From assembly GCA_027338645.1 (NCBI GenBank), contig DAHWSH010000014.1, positions 1-30,269 on the forward strand: a stretch of 30,269 nt of DNA, given 5' to 3'. Below the pieces are notes generated by a model that worked only from the letters and a program-made list of their open reading frames with translations, did not search any database and was not told where the DNA came from. The translations under genes and the position numbers were made by a program. This DNA comes from JAJZIH01 sp021785265 (lineage in GTDB: Bacteria; Pseudomonadota; Gammaproteobacteria; JAKAQQ01). Shown in pieces: positions 7,656 through 15,318 of this stretch (position 1 is the stretch's first letter; the number at the start of each line of letters is the position of its first letter).

Positions 7656-8548
7656 AGACCGCCCTGCCGGCCCCATGGCATGACCTGCTCGGGGTGACGA
7701 AACCCCGAGTGGTCTCGCTGATCCTCTTTACCGCCTTGGTCGGTATGCTGCTGGCCACTCCCGGGTGGCCACCCTTCGGTCTCCTCTGTGCAGCGACCGC
7801 CGGGATCGGATGCGCGGCGGCCTCTGCGGCTGCGTTTAACCATCTCCTGGACCGGCGCATCGATGCCCAGATGCTGAGGACACGTTATCGGCCCCTTCCC
7901 CAGGGGCATCTCCTGCCGTGGCAGGTCATGAGCTGGGCCTGGCTGCTGGCCATCGTGGCCCTGGTCATTCTGGTTTTTGCCGTGAATGGGCTCACGGCCG
8001 TCCTGACCTTTGTCTCGCTGATCGGCTATGGCCTGGTCTATACGCGTTTCCTCAAGAAAATCACCCCCCAAAACATCGTGATCGGAGGGGCGGCAGGGGC
8101 GGCACCCCCGGTCCTCGGCTGGGCTGCGATGACCGATCACCTTTCGGCGGTCAGCTTGAGCCTGTTCATGATCATCTTTGCCTGGACTCCGCCCCATTTC
8201 TGGTCCTTGGCCATCGGCCGCCGGAGCGATTACGAGCGTGCCGGAATTCCCATGCTTCCCGTGACCCATGGCGAGCGGTTCACGATCCTGCAGATCGGTC
8301 TTTATACGATCCTGTTGATTGCCATCAGCTACCTCCCGGGACTGCTCGGCTACGGTGGATGGATTTATTTCGCGGGAGTGACGGTGTTGAACGGCGCCTT
8401 TCTCGCCGGATGGGTGAAACTCGCCCGGGCGGCCCAACCGGTGCCTCCTGCCCTCGCGCTGTTTCGGTATTCCATCTGGTATCTGTCCCTGCTCTTCGCG
8501 CTTCTGCTCGTGGGTCACTACGTGGCCAAGCCGTGGGGGAGTGCCTGA
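7628..8548 (+). CDS. ctaB: Haem O synthase (protohaem IX farnesyltransferase)
   Basis: Transfers a farnesyl group to haem B to make haem O, the CtaA substrate. The 306-residue UbiA-family membrane protein carries the first prenyl-diphosphate motif NHLLDRRIDAQM followed by RTRYRPLP, YTRFLKKITPQNIVIGG, then W-T-P-P-H-F-W and DYERAGIPMLPV, all hallmarks of CtaB/CyoE. ATG 7628 lies inside the end of ctaA (28-base overlap). A much longer in-frame extension inside ctaA is not coding. The gene is convergent with rpoH 21 bases downstream. Confidence 0.95.
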   Translation: MDPRPVSPLKTALPAPWHDLLGVTKPRVVSLILFTALVGMLLATPGWPPFGLLCAATAGIGCAAASAAAFNHLLDRRIDAQMLRTRYRPLPQGHLLPWQVMSWAWLLAIVALVILVFAVNGLTAVLTFVSLIGYGLVYTRFLKKITPQNIVIGGAAGAAPPVLGWAAMTDHLSAVSLSLFMIIFAWTPPHFWSLAIGRRSDYERAGIPMLPVTHGERFTILQIGLYTILLIAISYLPGLLGYGGWIYFAGVTVLNGAFLAGWVKLARAAQPVPPALALFRYSIWYLSLLFALLLVGHYVAKPWGSA

Positions 8549-8569
8549 CCGGAATCCGCCGGGGACGGT

Positions 8570-9457
8570 TCAGGTTGCCGCGAGTGGGTCGAGTTCCTGA
8601 CGCAGGCGGCCCAAAGCCTTGGCCTCGATCTGGCGAACTCTTTCGACCGAGATGCCAAAACGTTCGGCCAGAACCTTGAGTGCGGGTTTTTCACCGCCTC
8701 CGAGCCAGCGGGCTTGCACGATCTCACGGCTTCGGTCATCCAATTGGTTGAGGGCCGCCGCGAGGCTCTGGTGTTCGTATCTTTCCGAATCCGCCTGCTC
8801 GATCAGGGACTGGGGATCCCGGCTCGTCTCGTCGGCCAGCCATTCGATGGGAGCGCGGGGGGATTCCGTCTCTTCGCCCGCGGTACCCGTCCGCCCGTTC
8901 AGGCTGACCTCGTGCCCCAAAAGACGGGTCTCCATATGGCGTACCTCGGCCGGGCTGACCTTGAGATCGTGTGCGATCCTTGCGGCTTCTGCGTCCGAGA
9001 GACTCCCGGCGGGACCCCGGAGGTGTTTGCGGAGGTTGAAGAAGAGACGACGCTGGGCCTTCGTCGTGGCAATTTTGACCAGGCGCCAATTCCGGATGAT
9101 GAATTCATGGATCTCGGCCCGGATCCAGTGGACCGCAAAGCTGATCAGCCGGACCCCCCGCTCGGGATTGAAGTGCTTGACTGCCTTCATGAGCCCGATG
9201 TTGCCTTCCTGGACAAGATCACCCAGGGGAAGTCCGTAGTTGCGATAGCTTCTCGCGATGTAGACCACAAAGCGGAGGTTGGATAAAACGAGTTTCTGGG
9301 CCGAGAAGAGATCACCGTCTTCGTGGTAACGGCGGGACAACTCCTGCTCTTCATCAGCCGACAGAACCGGAATACGACGGATGGCCTTGAGATAGGCCTC
9401 AAGGCTCTGACGAGGACTTTGGACTAAGGTCGGGAAAGCATCAAGTTCTTGATTCAT
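8570..9457 (-). CDS. rpoH: RNA polymerase heat-shock sigma factor sigma-32 (RpoH)
   Basis: Directs RNA polymerase to heat-shock promoters. The 295-residue product has sigma region 1.2/2.1 near residues 18-80, region 2 with GDLVQEGNIGLMKAVKHFNPERG and SFAVHWIRAEIHEFI, the RpoH box QRRLFFNLR (residues 135-143) that separates sigma-32 from other sigma-70 members, and a region 4.2 helix-turn-helix with GISVERVRQIEAKAL. ATG 9457 is preceded by a G-rich SD-like tract. A CIRCE operator lies 41-67 bases upstream, so control by the HrcA repressor is predicted in addition to any sigma-32-level regulation. Confidence 0.96.
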   Translation of the reverse strand: MNQELDAFPTLVQSPRQSLEAYLKAIRRIPVLSADEEQELSRRYHEDGDLFSAQKLVLSNLRFVVYIARSYRNYGLPLGDLVQEGNIGLMKAVKHFNPERGVRLISFAVHWIRAEIHEFIIRNWRLVKIATTKAQRRLFFNLRKHLRGPAGSLSDAEAARIAHDLKVSPAEVRHMETRLLGHEVSLNGRTGTAGEETESPRAPIEWLADETSRDPQSLIEQADSERYEHQSLAAALNQLDDRSREIVQARWLGGGEKPALKVLAERFGISVERVRQIEAKALGRLRQELDPLAAT

Positions 9458-9497
9458 AAAGAGAACCCCCGCTTAATGCATCATCACTGGAGATATT

Positions 9498-9524
9498 TTA
9501 GCACTCTAAGCATTAGAGTGCTAC
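9498..9524. promoter_or_regulatory. CIRCE element (HrcA operator) upstream of rpoH
   Basis: TTAGCACTC (9498-9506), a 9-base spacer (9507-9515) and GAGTGCTAC (9516-9524) match the CIRCE consensus TTAGCACTC-N9-GAGTGCTAA at 17 of 18 arm positions with exact spacing. It lies between anmK and rpoH, 40 bases from the rpoH start codon. On the minus strand a TAAAAT -10-like box overlaps its rpoH-proximal arm. HrcA binding there would block rpoH transcription. Confidence 0.9.
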
Positions 9525-9542
9525 TCGACCGATAAGTTCCAC

Positions 9543-10700
9543 TCAGGGCGGGGTCGGCCTGTAAATGCCTCCCAGCACGGCTGACTTTCGGGCTCCGGTT
9601 ACCGAGGGCAGGCTCGCGGGTTCGTGGCTGAGCCTTTTCCAAGCCAGCCAGGCAAAGGCCATGGCCTCGAGCGCATCCGGGTCAAACCCGACTGCCTGGG
9701 TGGTCGTGACCATCCAGCCGGGAAGGCGGTGCCGGATTTCTTCCAGGAGGAGGGGGTGTTTGAGCCCCCCTCCGCTGACCAGAAGACGACTCCCGGCCGG
9801 TGCTTGAGCGATGACCGCCTGCGTCACCGTGACTGCGGTCAAGGCAATGAGCGTGCGAGCAATGTCCGAAGCGGCGGCATGGGTATGCCGGTGGAGCCGC
9901 GACTGGAGCCAATCGCGACTGAAATATTCCGGACCGGTGCTTTTGGGGGGTGGGCGCCCAAAGTAGTCATCCCGGGTGAGATCCTCGAGGAGTTCCGGGA
10001 TGACCCGTCCCTGGCGGGAGAAAAAGCCGTCCTGGTCGTAGGGCTGACCCGTCTGTTCAAAAACCCATCCGTCGAGCAGGGTATTGGCAGGCCCGGTATC
10101 AAATCCCATGACTTCAGGGACCAGGGGAGGCAGGAAGGTGAGGTTGGCAATCCCCCCCAGATTCAGGATGACGGTTTTTGACCGGGCTGCCGGGGAATCC
10201 GGTTCTAGGCATTCGTTCCAGAACGAGGGCACGAGAGGGGCACCTCCGCCGCCATAGGCCATATCCATTCTGCGGAAATCCGCCACCGTGAGAATCCCGC
10301 TGTAGGCGGCGATCCGGTTCGGATCGCCGATCTGGATCGTAAACGGATGGGCTCCCTGCGGCCGATGGCGCACGGTCTGGCCGTGACTTCCAATCGCCGA
10401 AATCCGCTCGGGAGCCACTCCGGACCCGGACAAAACCCGGAGGATGGTCCGGCCGAAAAACTCTCCGAGCTCGGCATCCAGTGATCCGAGAAGATCCAGG
10501 ACATCGTGCGACCGGTAGTTCGATGAGGCCAGATCCAGAATCCGGACGCGGAGGTCCGCGGGGTAGGGCAGGGTCTCAAACGCAACCAGGCGGGGACGGG
10601 GTGGACTGAAATCGACGATGGCGCAGTCGGCTCCATCGGCGCTGGTTCCCGACAGGAGCCCGACGAAAGTGAGCGAAGAAGAATCGGACGTCTCGGGCAA
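9543..10700 (-). CDS. anmK: Anhydro-N-acetylmuramic acid kinase AnmK
   Basis: Phosphorylates and hydrates 1,6-anhydro-MurNAc during peptidoglycan recycling in the cytoplasm. The 385-residue product has GLLSGTSADGAD (phosphate loop, residues 14-25), GSHGQT, VADFRRMDMAYGGGGAPLVP with the catalytic Asp, NLGGIANLT, GFDTGPANTLLD, STGPEYFSRDWL, SGGG near the C-terminus and DPDALEAMAFAWLA. The start is TTG at 10700-10698, chosen because AGGAG lies 5 bases upstream on the minus strand and no ATG precedes the essential phosphate loop. The gene lies upstream of rpoH in the same direction but is separated from it by the CIRCE promoter region. Confidence 0.95.
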   Translation of the reverse strand: MPETSDSSSLTFVGLLSGTSADGADCAIVDFSPPRPRLVAFETLPYPADLRVRILDLASSNYRSHDVLDLLGSLDAELGEFFGRTILRVLSGSGVAPERISAIGSHGQTVRHRPQGAHPFTIQIGDPNRIAAYSGILTVADFRRMDMAYGGGGAPLVPSFWNECLEPDSPAARSKTVILNLGGIANLTFLPPLVPEVMGFDTGPANTLLDGWVFEQTGQPYDQDGFFSRQGRVIPELLEDLTRDDYFGRPPPKSTGPEYFSRDWLQSRLHRHTHAAASDIARTLIALTAVTVTQAVIAQAPAGSRLLVSGGGLKHPLLLEEIRHRLPGWMVTTTQAVGFDPDALEAMAFAWLAWKRLSHEPASLPSVTGARKSAVLGGIYRPTPP

Positions 10701-10784
10701 AAGGACTCCTGGTTTGGAGGGCTTTCAAGAGGAAGGGCGGGATGATTTGAGCTAAGCCGGCACAAACAGCGGATTTAAAACTGT

Positions 10785-10837
10785 TCGTGTCTCGCCCGCT
10801 CCGGCAAGCTGTCCCTCCGATTTCACGGGAGACACGA
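10785..10837 (+). promoter_or_regulatory. Inverted repeat in the leader of the pil operon, covering its Shine-Dalgarno region
   Basis: TCGTGTCTC (10785-10793) and GAGACACGA (10829-10837) are perfect 9-bp complements separated by 35 bases. The right arm includes part of the GGGAG that is the only SD-like sequence before ATG 10843. Folded in mRNA, the arm would partly hide the ribosome site of the first pil gene. A smaller pair, AACAG and CTGTT, flanks the A/T-rich stretch at 10765-10785. Function is inference. Confidence 0.4.
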
Positions 10838-10842
10838 CGCCC

Positions 10843-11502
10843 ATGATTCTACCGCCTCCGCTTAGGGTGCGTCAGAGGAGTTGTGCAGAAACCTGGGTCC
10901 GGTCCGGACTCCTCCTCGTCGGAGTCGTTCTGTGGGGGGTCGCGTATGGACGTTACCACTTCGATTACCGAGTGGTGGGGACCCGGTGTCTGCCCCGGAT
11001 CGCCTACAACAACGGCGAGGAAATTTTCTTGTGGATGAACCATCACCCGGACTGCCAGCCGGTCCGTGCGGTTGCCGGCACCCGTCTTGCAACGAGATCC
11101 CTGCCCGTATTCCACGAAGCCCCTTATTGGGTGGTCGGCGGATTGGCCCCGCTCGTGGTCCTCACGCTCCGCAAGGGGAAGCTCCTCCTCCGGGCGGATC
11201 CGAGACGTGCGGATCAGGCCCGGACCCGGAAGCCCCGGACGAATGCGGGGTCCGGTCCGCACAGGATGTGGCGCCTGCACCCGGGCAGCCTCCGTCTTCA
11301 ACTCTTGCATTGGTGCCTGCTTGCCGGTTACCGCTTGGTCTGGACAGGGCCCGTCTGGAGAATCCATCACGAGCATCGGGGATACTTCGGGCTGTGGCAG
11401 GCCTTGCAGGCCCTCACGCGCTGGGCCCGCTTGCGGGGCCGGATTCTCAGGATCCGGGTCTATGGCGGCAATCGCGTGATTGCCGTGGCTCCGGGTCAAT
11501 GA
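10843..11502 (+). CDS. TcpQ/PilL-like type IVb pilus protein, membrane-anchored (first copy)
   Basis: This 219-residue protein has an N-terminal hydrophobic segment (about residues 18-36), a basic linker and a C-terminal domain from about residue 143. That domain contains HPGSLRLQLLHW, AGYRLVWTG, a G-Y-F-G-L-W-Q-A-L-Q-A-L stretch and a final GNRVIAV. The pattern matches the toxin-coregulated pilus Q/PilL C-terminal domain, which accompanies the secretin. The next gene carries the same pattern, suggesting duplication. It is the first gene of a tightly packed pil operon; its stop overlaps the next start (ATGA at 11499-11502). A second hydrophobic patch (YWVVGGLAPLVVLTL) is unusual. I am fairly sure of the domain, less of the membrane topology. 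Confidence 0.6.
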   Translation: MILPPPLRVRQRSCAETWVRSGLLLVGVVLWGVAYGRYHFDYRVVGTRCLPRIAYNNGEEIFLWMNHHPDCQPVRAVAGTRLATRSLPVFHEAPYWVVGGLAPLVVLTLRKGKLLLRADPRRADQARTRKPRTNAGSGPHRMWRLHPGSLRLQLLHWCLLAGYRLVWTGPVWRIHHEHRGYFGLWQALQALTRWARLRGRILRIRVYGGNRVIAVAPGQ

Positions 11503-11936
11503 CCCGGCGTCCCGGATGGATCGTGGGTTTTCTGGTCGGGCTGATGTTGATCCCGCGATCCGGACTTGCTGCCCGAATCCATCCGCGGCGGGTTCCGGTA
11601 CTTTTCCAGATCGAACGCTCCGCCCGGTATCCTTTCCCCGTGGCCTCGAAGATCGATCGGCACCCAGCTTCCCGATTGCGGACCTGGCTCGTTTCTCCGG
11701 GCAGCCTCCAGCAGGAACTCCGGCGCTGGAGCGCTCGTTCGGGCTACCAGCTTGTCTGGAAGAGTCCCCAGGACTACTTGCTGACCACGCATGCGATCCT
11801 CCACGGCACTTTCATCCAGGCACTCGACGTCCTGGTGCAGGCACTCCAACGTGCCGGATCCCCGGTCCGGGCGACGCTCTATCGGGAAAACCGGGTCCTC
11901 ATCATCCGTCGTTCAGGTGGAGGCGGGGTCCGGTGA
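11499..11936 (+). CDS. TcpQ/PilL-like type IVb pilus protein, secreted (second copy)
   Basis: A 145-residue protein with a signal peptide (hydrophobic core GFLVGLMLIP, ending near LAA) and a C-terminal TcpQ-type domain: SPGSLQQELRRW, SGYQLVWKS, G-T-F-I-Q-A-L-D-V-L-V-Q-A-L, then ENRVLIIR. In TCP and IncI thin-pilus systems this domain partners the outer-membrane secretin. ATG 11499 overlaps the preceding stop, and its own stop overlaps the GTG start of the secretin (GTGA at 11933-11936). The upstream in-frame extension is a shadow of the first pil gene. Confidence 0.7.
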   Translation: MTRRPGWIVGFLVGLMLIPRSGLAARIHPRRVPVLFQIERSARYPFPVASKIDRHPASRLRTWLVSPGSLQQELRRWSARSGYQLVWKSPQDYLLTTHAILHGTFIQALDVLVQALQRAGSPVRATLYRENRVLIIRRSGGGGVR

Positions 11937-13558
11937 AAGGCGGGCTCCCGGATTGCCGGATCCCGGTCGGTGGAGATCCCGGATGGAGGGAGCTCACCTC
12001 CGGGCACCAACCCAGCCACGGGCTCCGTTGGGGAGGGATCGTTCTCGTGACGCTGCTTTCCAGTTGTGCAGGGGTCCGTCCCGGTCTCCCCGGGGTGGCC
12101 CTATCCCGGAGACAGGCATCCCGCCTGACGATGCGTCAATCCCATGAACTCGAGCGCCGGGCCCTGCACGTTCATGGCGGATATTACTTTGGCAGCGGCC
12201 ATCCCATCCCGTTGACGGCACGCCGTTTTCGTCCGGCCGTGTTCCGCGAGCCGGTGACGCTCGTGACCCGCCATCTCTACCTCTACCAGCTGGTTGACCG
12301 GATCTCACGGGTTTCCGGGCTGCCCGTGCGACTGGGTGCGCTGCTTGAGCAGCAACAAAGCGAAAATGGACAGCAGGAAACCCAACGATCGCTCTTAGAG
12401 TCAACGGGCCGGGTCATGCGGATCAGCTACCGGGGACGCCTGGCCGGGCTGCTCAACGAGATCGCCGCCCATTACGGACTCTCTTGGCGCTGGTGGCATG
12501 GGGCGATCCGGTTTTTCCGCTACGAAACCCGGGTGTTCCCGCTCGCGGTTCTGCCTGGTTCGATGGGAACGGCTTTGGTGCTCACCAACCAGAGTGATTT
12601 GGGGAGCCAGGGAGGGGCTGCGGGCGGAGCCAGCGAGACGAGCAGCCAGACCGTGACGCAGAACCAGCGCAATGATTTCTGGAGCCAGCTCGTGGTGGAT
12701 CTCAAGGCGATGCTCACCCGTCATGGGATCGTGTTCGCCAATCCGGAAGCTGGAACGGTCACGGTGACGGACCGCCCCCTGATCATTCGCCGGGTGGGGC
12801 GATATCTCGCCTCGATCAACCGGGTGATGCAACGGGAAGTCTCGGTGAGCGTCCGGGTCTATTCGCTGGATCTCACCAATGCAGCGCTCCGGGGCTTCAA
12901 CCTGAATGTCATGTTTGACAACCTGGCCCGCACCTACGGGGTCACGGTGACCGGGGCCAACCCGGTGGCCTCGGTCGGCGGAGCCGCCACGCTCTCTGCC
13001 ACCCTGCTCGATACGGCCACGGGACGCATCGGACAATACGCGGGCAGTCATCTCCTGGTCGAGGCCTTGAGCCAGTACGGTCATGTAGCGCTCATGACCC
13101 AGGGTTCGGGCATTGCGCTCCAGGGTCAACCGCTACCCATTCAGGTCACGAAGACCGTGGGGTATCTGGCCAGTGCCCAGACCACCGCCTCCAGCCTGGT
13201 TGGCCAGTCGACCGCCCTGACCCCCGGGGAGGTCACCACCGGATTCTCGATGATCGTTGTGCCACGGATCCTGGCCGGTCGCGAGCTGGCCATGCAGTAC
13301 GCGATCGACCTCGCCACGCTCAACTCGTTGACCACCATTAGTTCGGGTGGGGAATCGATCCAGGTTCCGAGCGTCAGTTCTCAGCGCTTCGTCCAGCGAG
13401 TCATCATGCGCAGTGGGCAAACCCTGGTGCTCGCCGGGTTCGAGCAGATTGAAAATAGCCGACAGGGCGATCAGGGACTCTTGTCCTGGTTTTCCGGAAA
13501 GAGCCGGCAGCGCAAGATGATTTTTGTAACCCTGACGGCCCGCCGGGTCCGGGCCTGA
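11933..13558 (+). CDS. pilN: PilN-type type IVb pilus outer-membrane secretin lipoprotein
   Basis: Forms the outer-membrane channel for the pilus. The 541-residue product has a lipobox LLSSC with lipidated Cys45, as in PilN and BfpB. An N-terminal ring region follows, including VTLVTRHLYLYQLVDRISRVSGLP and YRGRLAGLLNEIAAHYGLSWRWW, then a Ser/Gln-rich stretch. The C-terminal secretin domain ends in MRSGQTLVLAGFEQ and QRKMIFVTLTARRV. Start GTG 11933 overlaps the previous stop and gives a rather long n-region before the signal helix. An internal start would shorten it, but no ATG is available before the lipobox. Length is close to R64 PilN. Confidence 0.88.
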   Translation: MKGGLPDCRIPVGGDPGWRELTSGHQPSHGLRWGGIVLVTLLSSCAGVRPGLPGVALSRRQASRLTMRQSHELERRALHVHGGYYFGSGHPIPLTARRFRPAVFREPVTLVTRHLYLYQLVDRISRVSGLPVRLGALLEQQQSENGQQETQRSLLESTGRVMRISYRGRLAGLLNEIAAHYGLSWRWWHGAIRFFRYETRVFPLAVLPGSMGTALVLTNQSDLGSQGGAAGGASETSSQTVTQNQRNDFWSQLVVDLKAMLTRHGIVFANPEAGTVTVTDRPLIIRRVGRYLASINRVMQREVSVSVRVYSLDLTNAALRGFNLNVMFDNLARTYGVTVTGANPVASVGGAATLSATLLDTATGRIGQYAGSHLLVEALSQYGHVALMTQGSGIALQGQPLPIQVTKTVGYLASAQTTASSLVGQSTALTPGEVTTGFSMIVVPRILAGRELAMQYAIDLATLNSLTTISSGGESIQVPSVSSQRFVQRVIMRSGQTLVLAGFEQIENSRQGDQGLLSWFSGKSRQRKMIFVTLTARRVRA

Positions 13559-13562
13559 TCCG

Positions 13563-14798
13563 GTGGCTCTCGAGATCATCGAATGCCGGGGGGTCCGTTA
13601 CGCCGTCGGGCTTTACTGGTGGCAGGCATCGGAAAAGGGAGAGTTGCGCGCCCCGCAGCGAACGGCCCGACGACTGGTTCGTGAAATCGGGAGCATGACG
13701 GATCCCGACTCCCCAACGCCCGCCTGCGACACGCTGGTGGTCGACCGGGCGGGCGGAAGCATCGGTTTGGGGGCGTTGGGGTCTTTGGAGCGGGTCTATG
13801 CGTTGGCCCCGGCATTGGCCCGGGCCCGACCGGGAACCGGGGTGCTGTGGTGTCTGATCCCCGATCCGGGCCGGATGGTGGTGATCGCCACGCTCGCGGG
13901 ACGGGTACTCGGCGAAGGGGACTTTTCAGGTCGCGAAGCGGAGGGCCGGGCACGCCGGGCGCTTTTGCTCGACCAGTATGGTGAGCGTTTGTCTGAGCGG
14001 ATCGAAGGGCGTCGCGGGGATTCCGGATGGGGTCTTCTGGAGGAGGCACTGGAAGCGATCCCCCGCTCCGGCCTGCCCCGCACCCGACCCTTGTACTTAA
14101 GACGCAAGCGGCTTCTGGCCGTGAGCTTGGCCGTGCTTTTGCTTCTGGGACTCGTGATGGAGAACTGGGGATTCCGCACCGGTTTCGCAGAAACCCGGAC
14201 GGCCGGAGGCGGGGTGCGGAAGGGGGGGGTGGCGGTCTCCAGGACAGCCGCTTCGCTCCGCGCCGTCCTGGGTTTTGCGCCCGCCCGGGTACTGGCCGCA
14301 TGCCGGCGGAAATGGCAATCGCTGGATCTGGTGGAGGGGGGATGGTCGTTTGCCCGTTTTGTCTGCACAGGTCAGCGGGCCGTCGTGGTCTGGCGCTACC
14401 GCCCGGGTGCCTCATTCACCCATCTGCCCGGCCGTTCGGTTTTGAGCGCGGGCCCGGACCAGGTGGTGTCCTCGTTTGAACTCAAGCCGGGTCCGGAAAC
14501 CGACCTCACGCGGCGCCTGCTTCCGCGCTCTCGGCTGGAAGACGATTTCTATGAGTGGGTCCGCCGGGAGGGGATTCGGGCCGCGTCATTGAACTGGCAG
14601 AACAGCCCCCCGGGGGGCGTTCAGCCCTGGGCTCAGGCCCGCTGGTCGGTTGTGCTGGAAAGAGGTGACCCGTTCCGTCTGGTGCCGGCTCTTTCCGCAT
14701 GGCGCGGTCTTTCGATCCACCGGATGGAAGCGACGCTTTCCCTGAATGGACAGCTGGTTTGGCATTTGACGGGAGTGATCTATGCGGATCCGTGGTGA
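13563..14798 (+). CDS. pilO: PilO-like type IVb pilus inner-membrane assembly protein
   Basis: A 411-residue protein with a cytoplasmic N-terminal domain containing a GLYWW segment, one transmembrane helix near residues 182-200 (LLAVSLAVLLLLGLVMENW) and a periplasmic C-terminal half. This is the layout of PilO in IncI plasmids, where it lies between the secretin and PilP. The gene starts with GTG 4 bases after the pilN stop and overlaps pilP by 17 bases. The sequence is diverged; the call rests on size, topology and exact position in the operon. Confidence 0.75.
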   Translation: MALEIIECRGVRYAVGLYWWQASEKGELRAPQRTARRLVREIGSMTDPDSPTPACDTLVVDRAGGSIGLGALGSLERVYALAPALARARPGTGVLWCLIPDPGRMVVIATLAGRVLGEGDFSGREAEGRARRALLLDQYGERLSERIEGRRGDSGWGLLEEALEAIPRSGLPRTRPLYLRRKRLLAVSLAVLLLLGLVMENWGFRTGFAETRTAGGGVRKGGVAVSRTAASLRAVLGFAPARVLAACRRKWQSLDLVEGGWSFARFVCTGQRAVVVWRYRPGASFTHLPGRSVLSAGPDQVVSSFELKPGPETDLTRRLLPRSRLEDDFYEWVRREGIRAASLNWQNSPPGGVQPWAQARWSVVLERGDPFRLVPALSAWRGLSIHRMEATLSLNGQLVWHLTGVIYADPW

Positions 14799-15318
14799 AC
14801 ACTGGAGTTGTCTTGCGCTATTGGGTCTCTGGGTGGGGGCTGCCCAGGGGGCCGTTCCTCCCGTGACCCCACCGCATCGCCGGACGGATTTCCGGGTGGC
14901 GCGTCTCGGACGTCTGCGCGCGCGAGAAACCCTCTTGCGTGCGGAACTCGCGATTGCGAAACTGCAGTCGGCCATCGCCCATGAACGGATTTCCTGCGGG
15001 ATTCCACAGGCTCCCTCCGGCTTGGTCATGCTGCCCGAGATCCGATCGGTCGACGGCAGGGCAGGGCAGGTCCGAGCGGTCGTCCAGTACCCGGATGGGA
15101 CCCGCATGACGGTTCATGCGGGATCCCTGCTCGAAGACGGAACTCCAGTGATCCGGGTGGGGCGCCGGGGGGTCTGGGTGCGACTGCCGACCGGCCAGCT
15201 CCGTGCCTTGGGGTTTATGGCCGATGGGCCGCCCGCCTCTTCCAGTCCGGCGCTGCCGTTCATTCCCACGGGTGTGGGAGGAGCGGGTGTTTCTCCCGGC
15301 GGGAGGGGGTTGCAATGA
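14782..15318 (+). CDS. pilP: PilP-like type IVb pilus periplasmic protein
   Basis: A 178-residue protein with a signal peptide (about residues 1-23), a helical segment rich in Arg, Glu and Leu (RLRARETLLRAELAIAKLQSAI), and a beta domain LPEIRSVDGRAGQVRAVVQYPDGTRMTVHAGSLLEDGTPVIRV split by turns. IncI PilP proteins share the helical region followed by an I-x-G-x-D-G-type domain with a GD-x-L-x-G turn. GGGAG lies 6 bases before ATG 14782. The stop overlaps the pilQ start (ATGA at 15315-15318). Probably bridges inner-membrane components to the secretin. Confidence 0.75.
   Translation: MRIRGEHWSCLALLGLWVGAAQGAVPPVTPPHRRTDFRVARLGRLRARETLLRAELAIAKLQSAIAHERISCGIPQAPSGLVMLPEIRSVDGRAGQVRAVVQYPDGTRMTVHAGSLLEDGTPVIRVGRRGVWVRLPTGQLRALGFMADGPPASSSPALPFIPTGVGGAGVSPGGRGLQ

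Noticed and set aside
7652..8518. Minus-strand open frame opposite ctaB
   Set aside because: Antisense shadow of ctaB with Gln/Gly/Asp-rich composition and no recognisable domain.
8544..8574. Imperfect inverted repeat spanning both stop codons of convergent ctaB and rpoH (CCTGA and TCAGG arms)
   Set aside because: It could be a bidirectional terminator, but the core stem is short, bulged and lacks a T tract on either strand.
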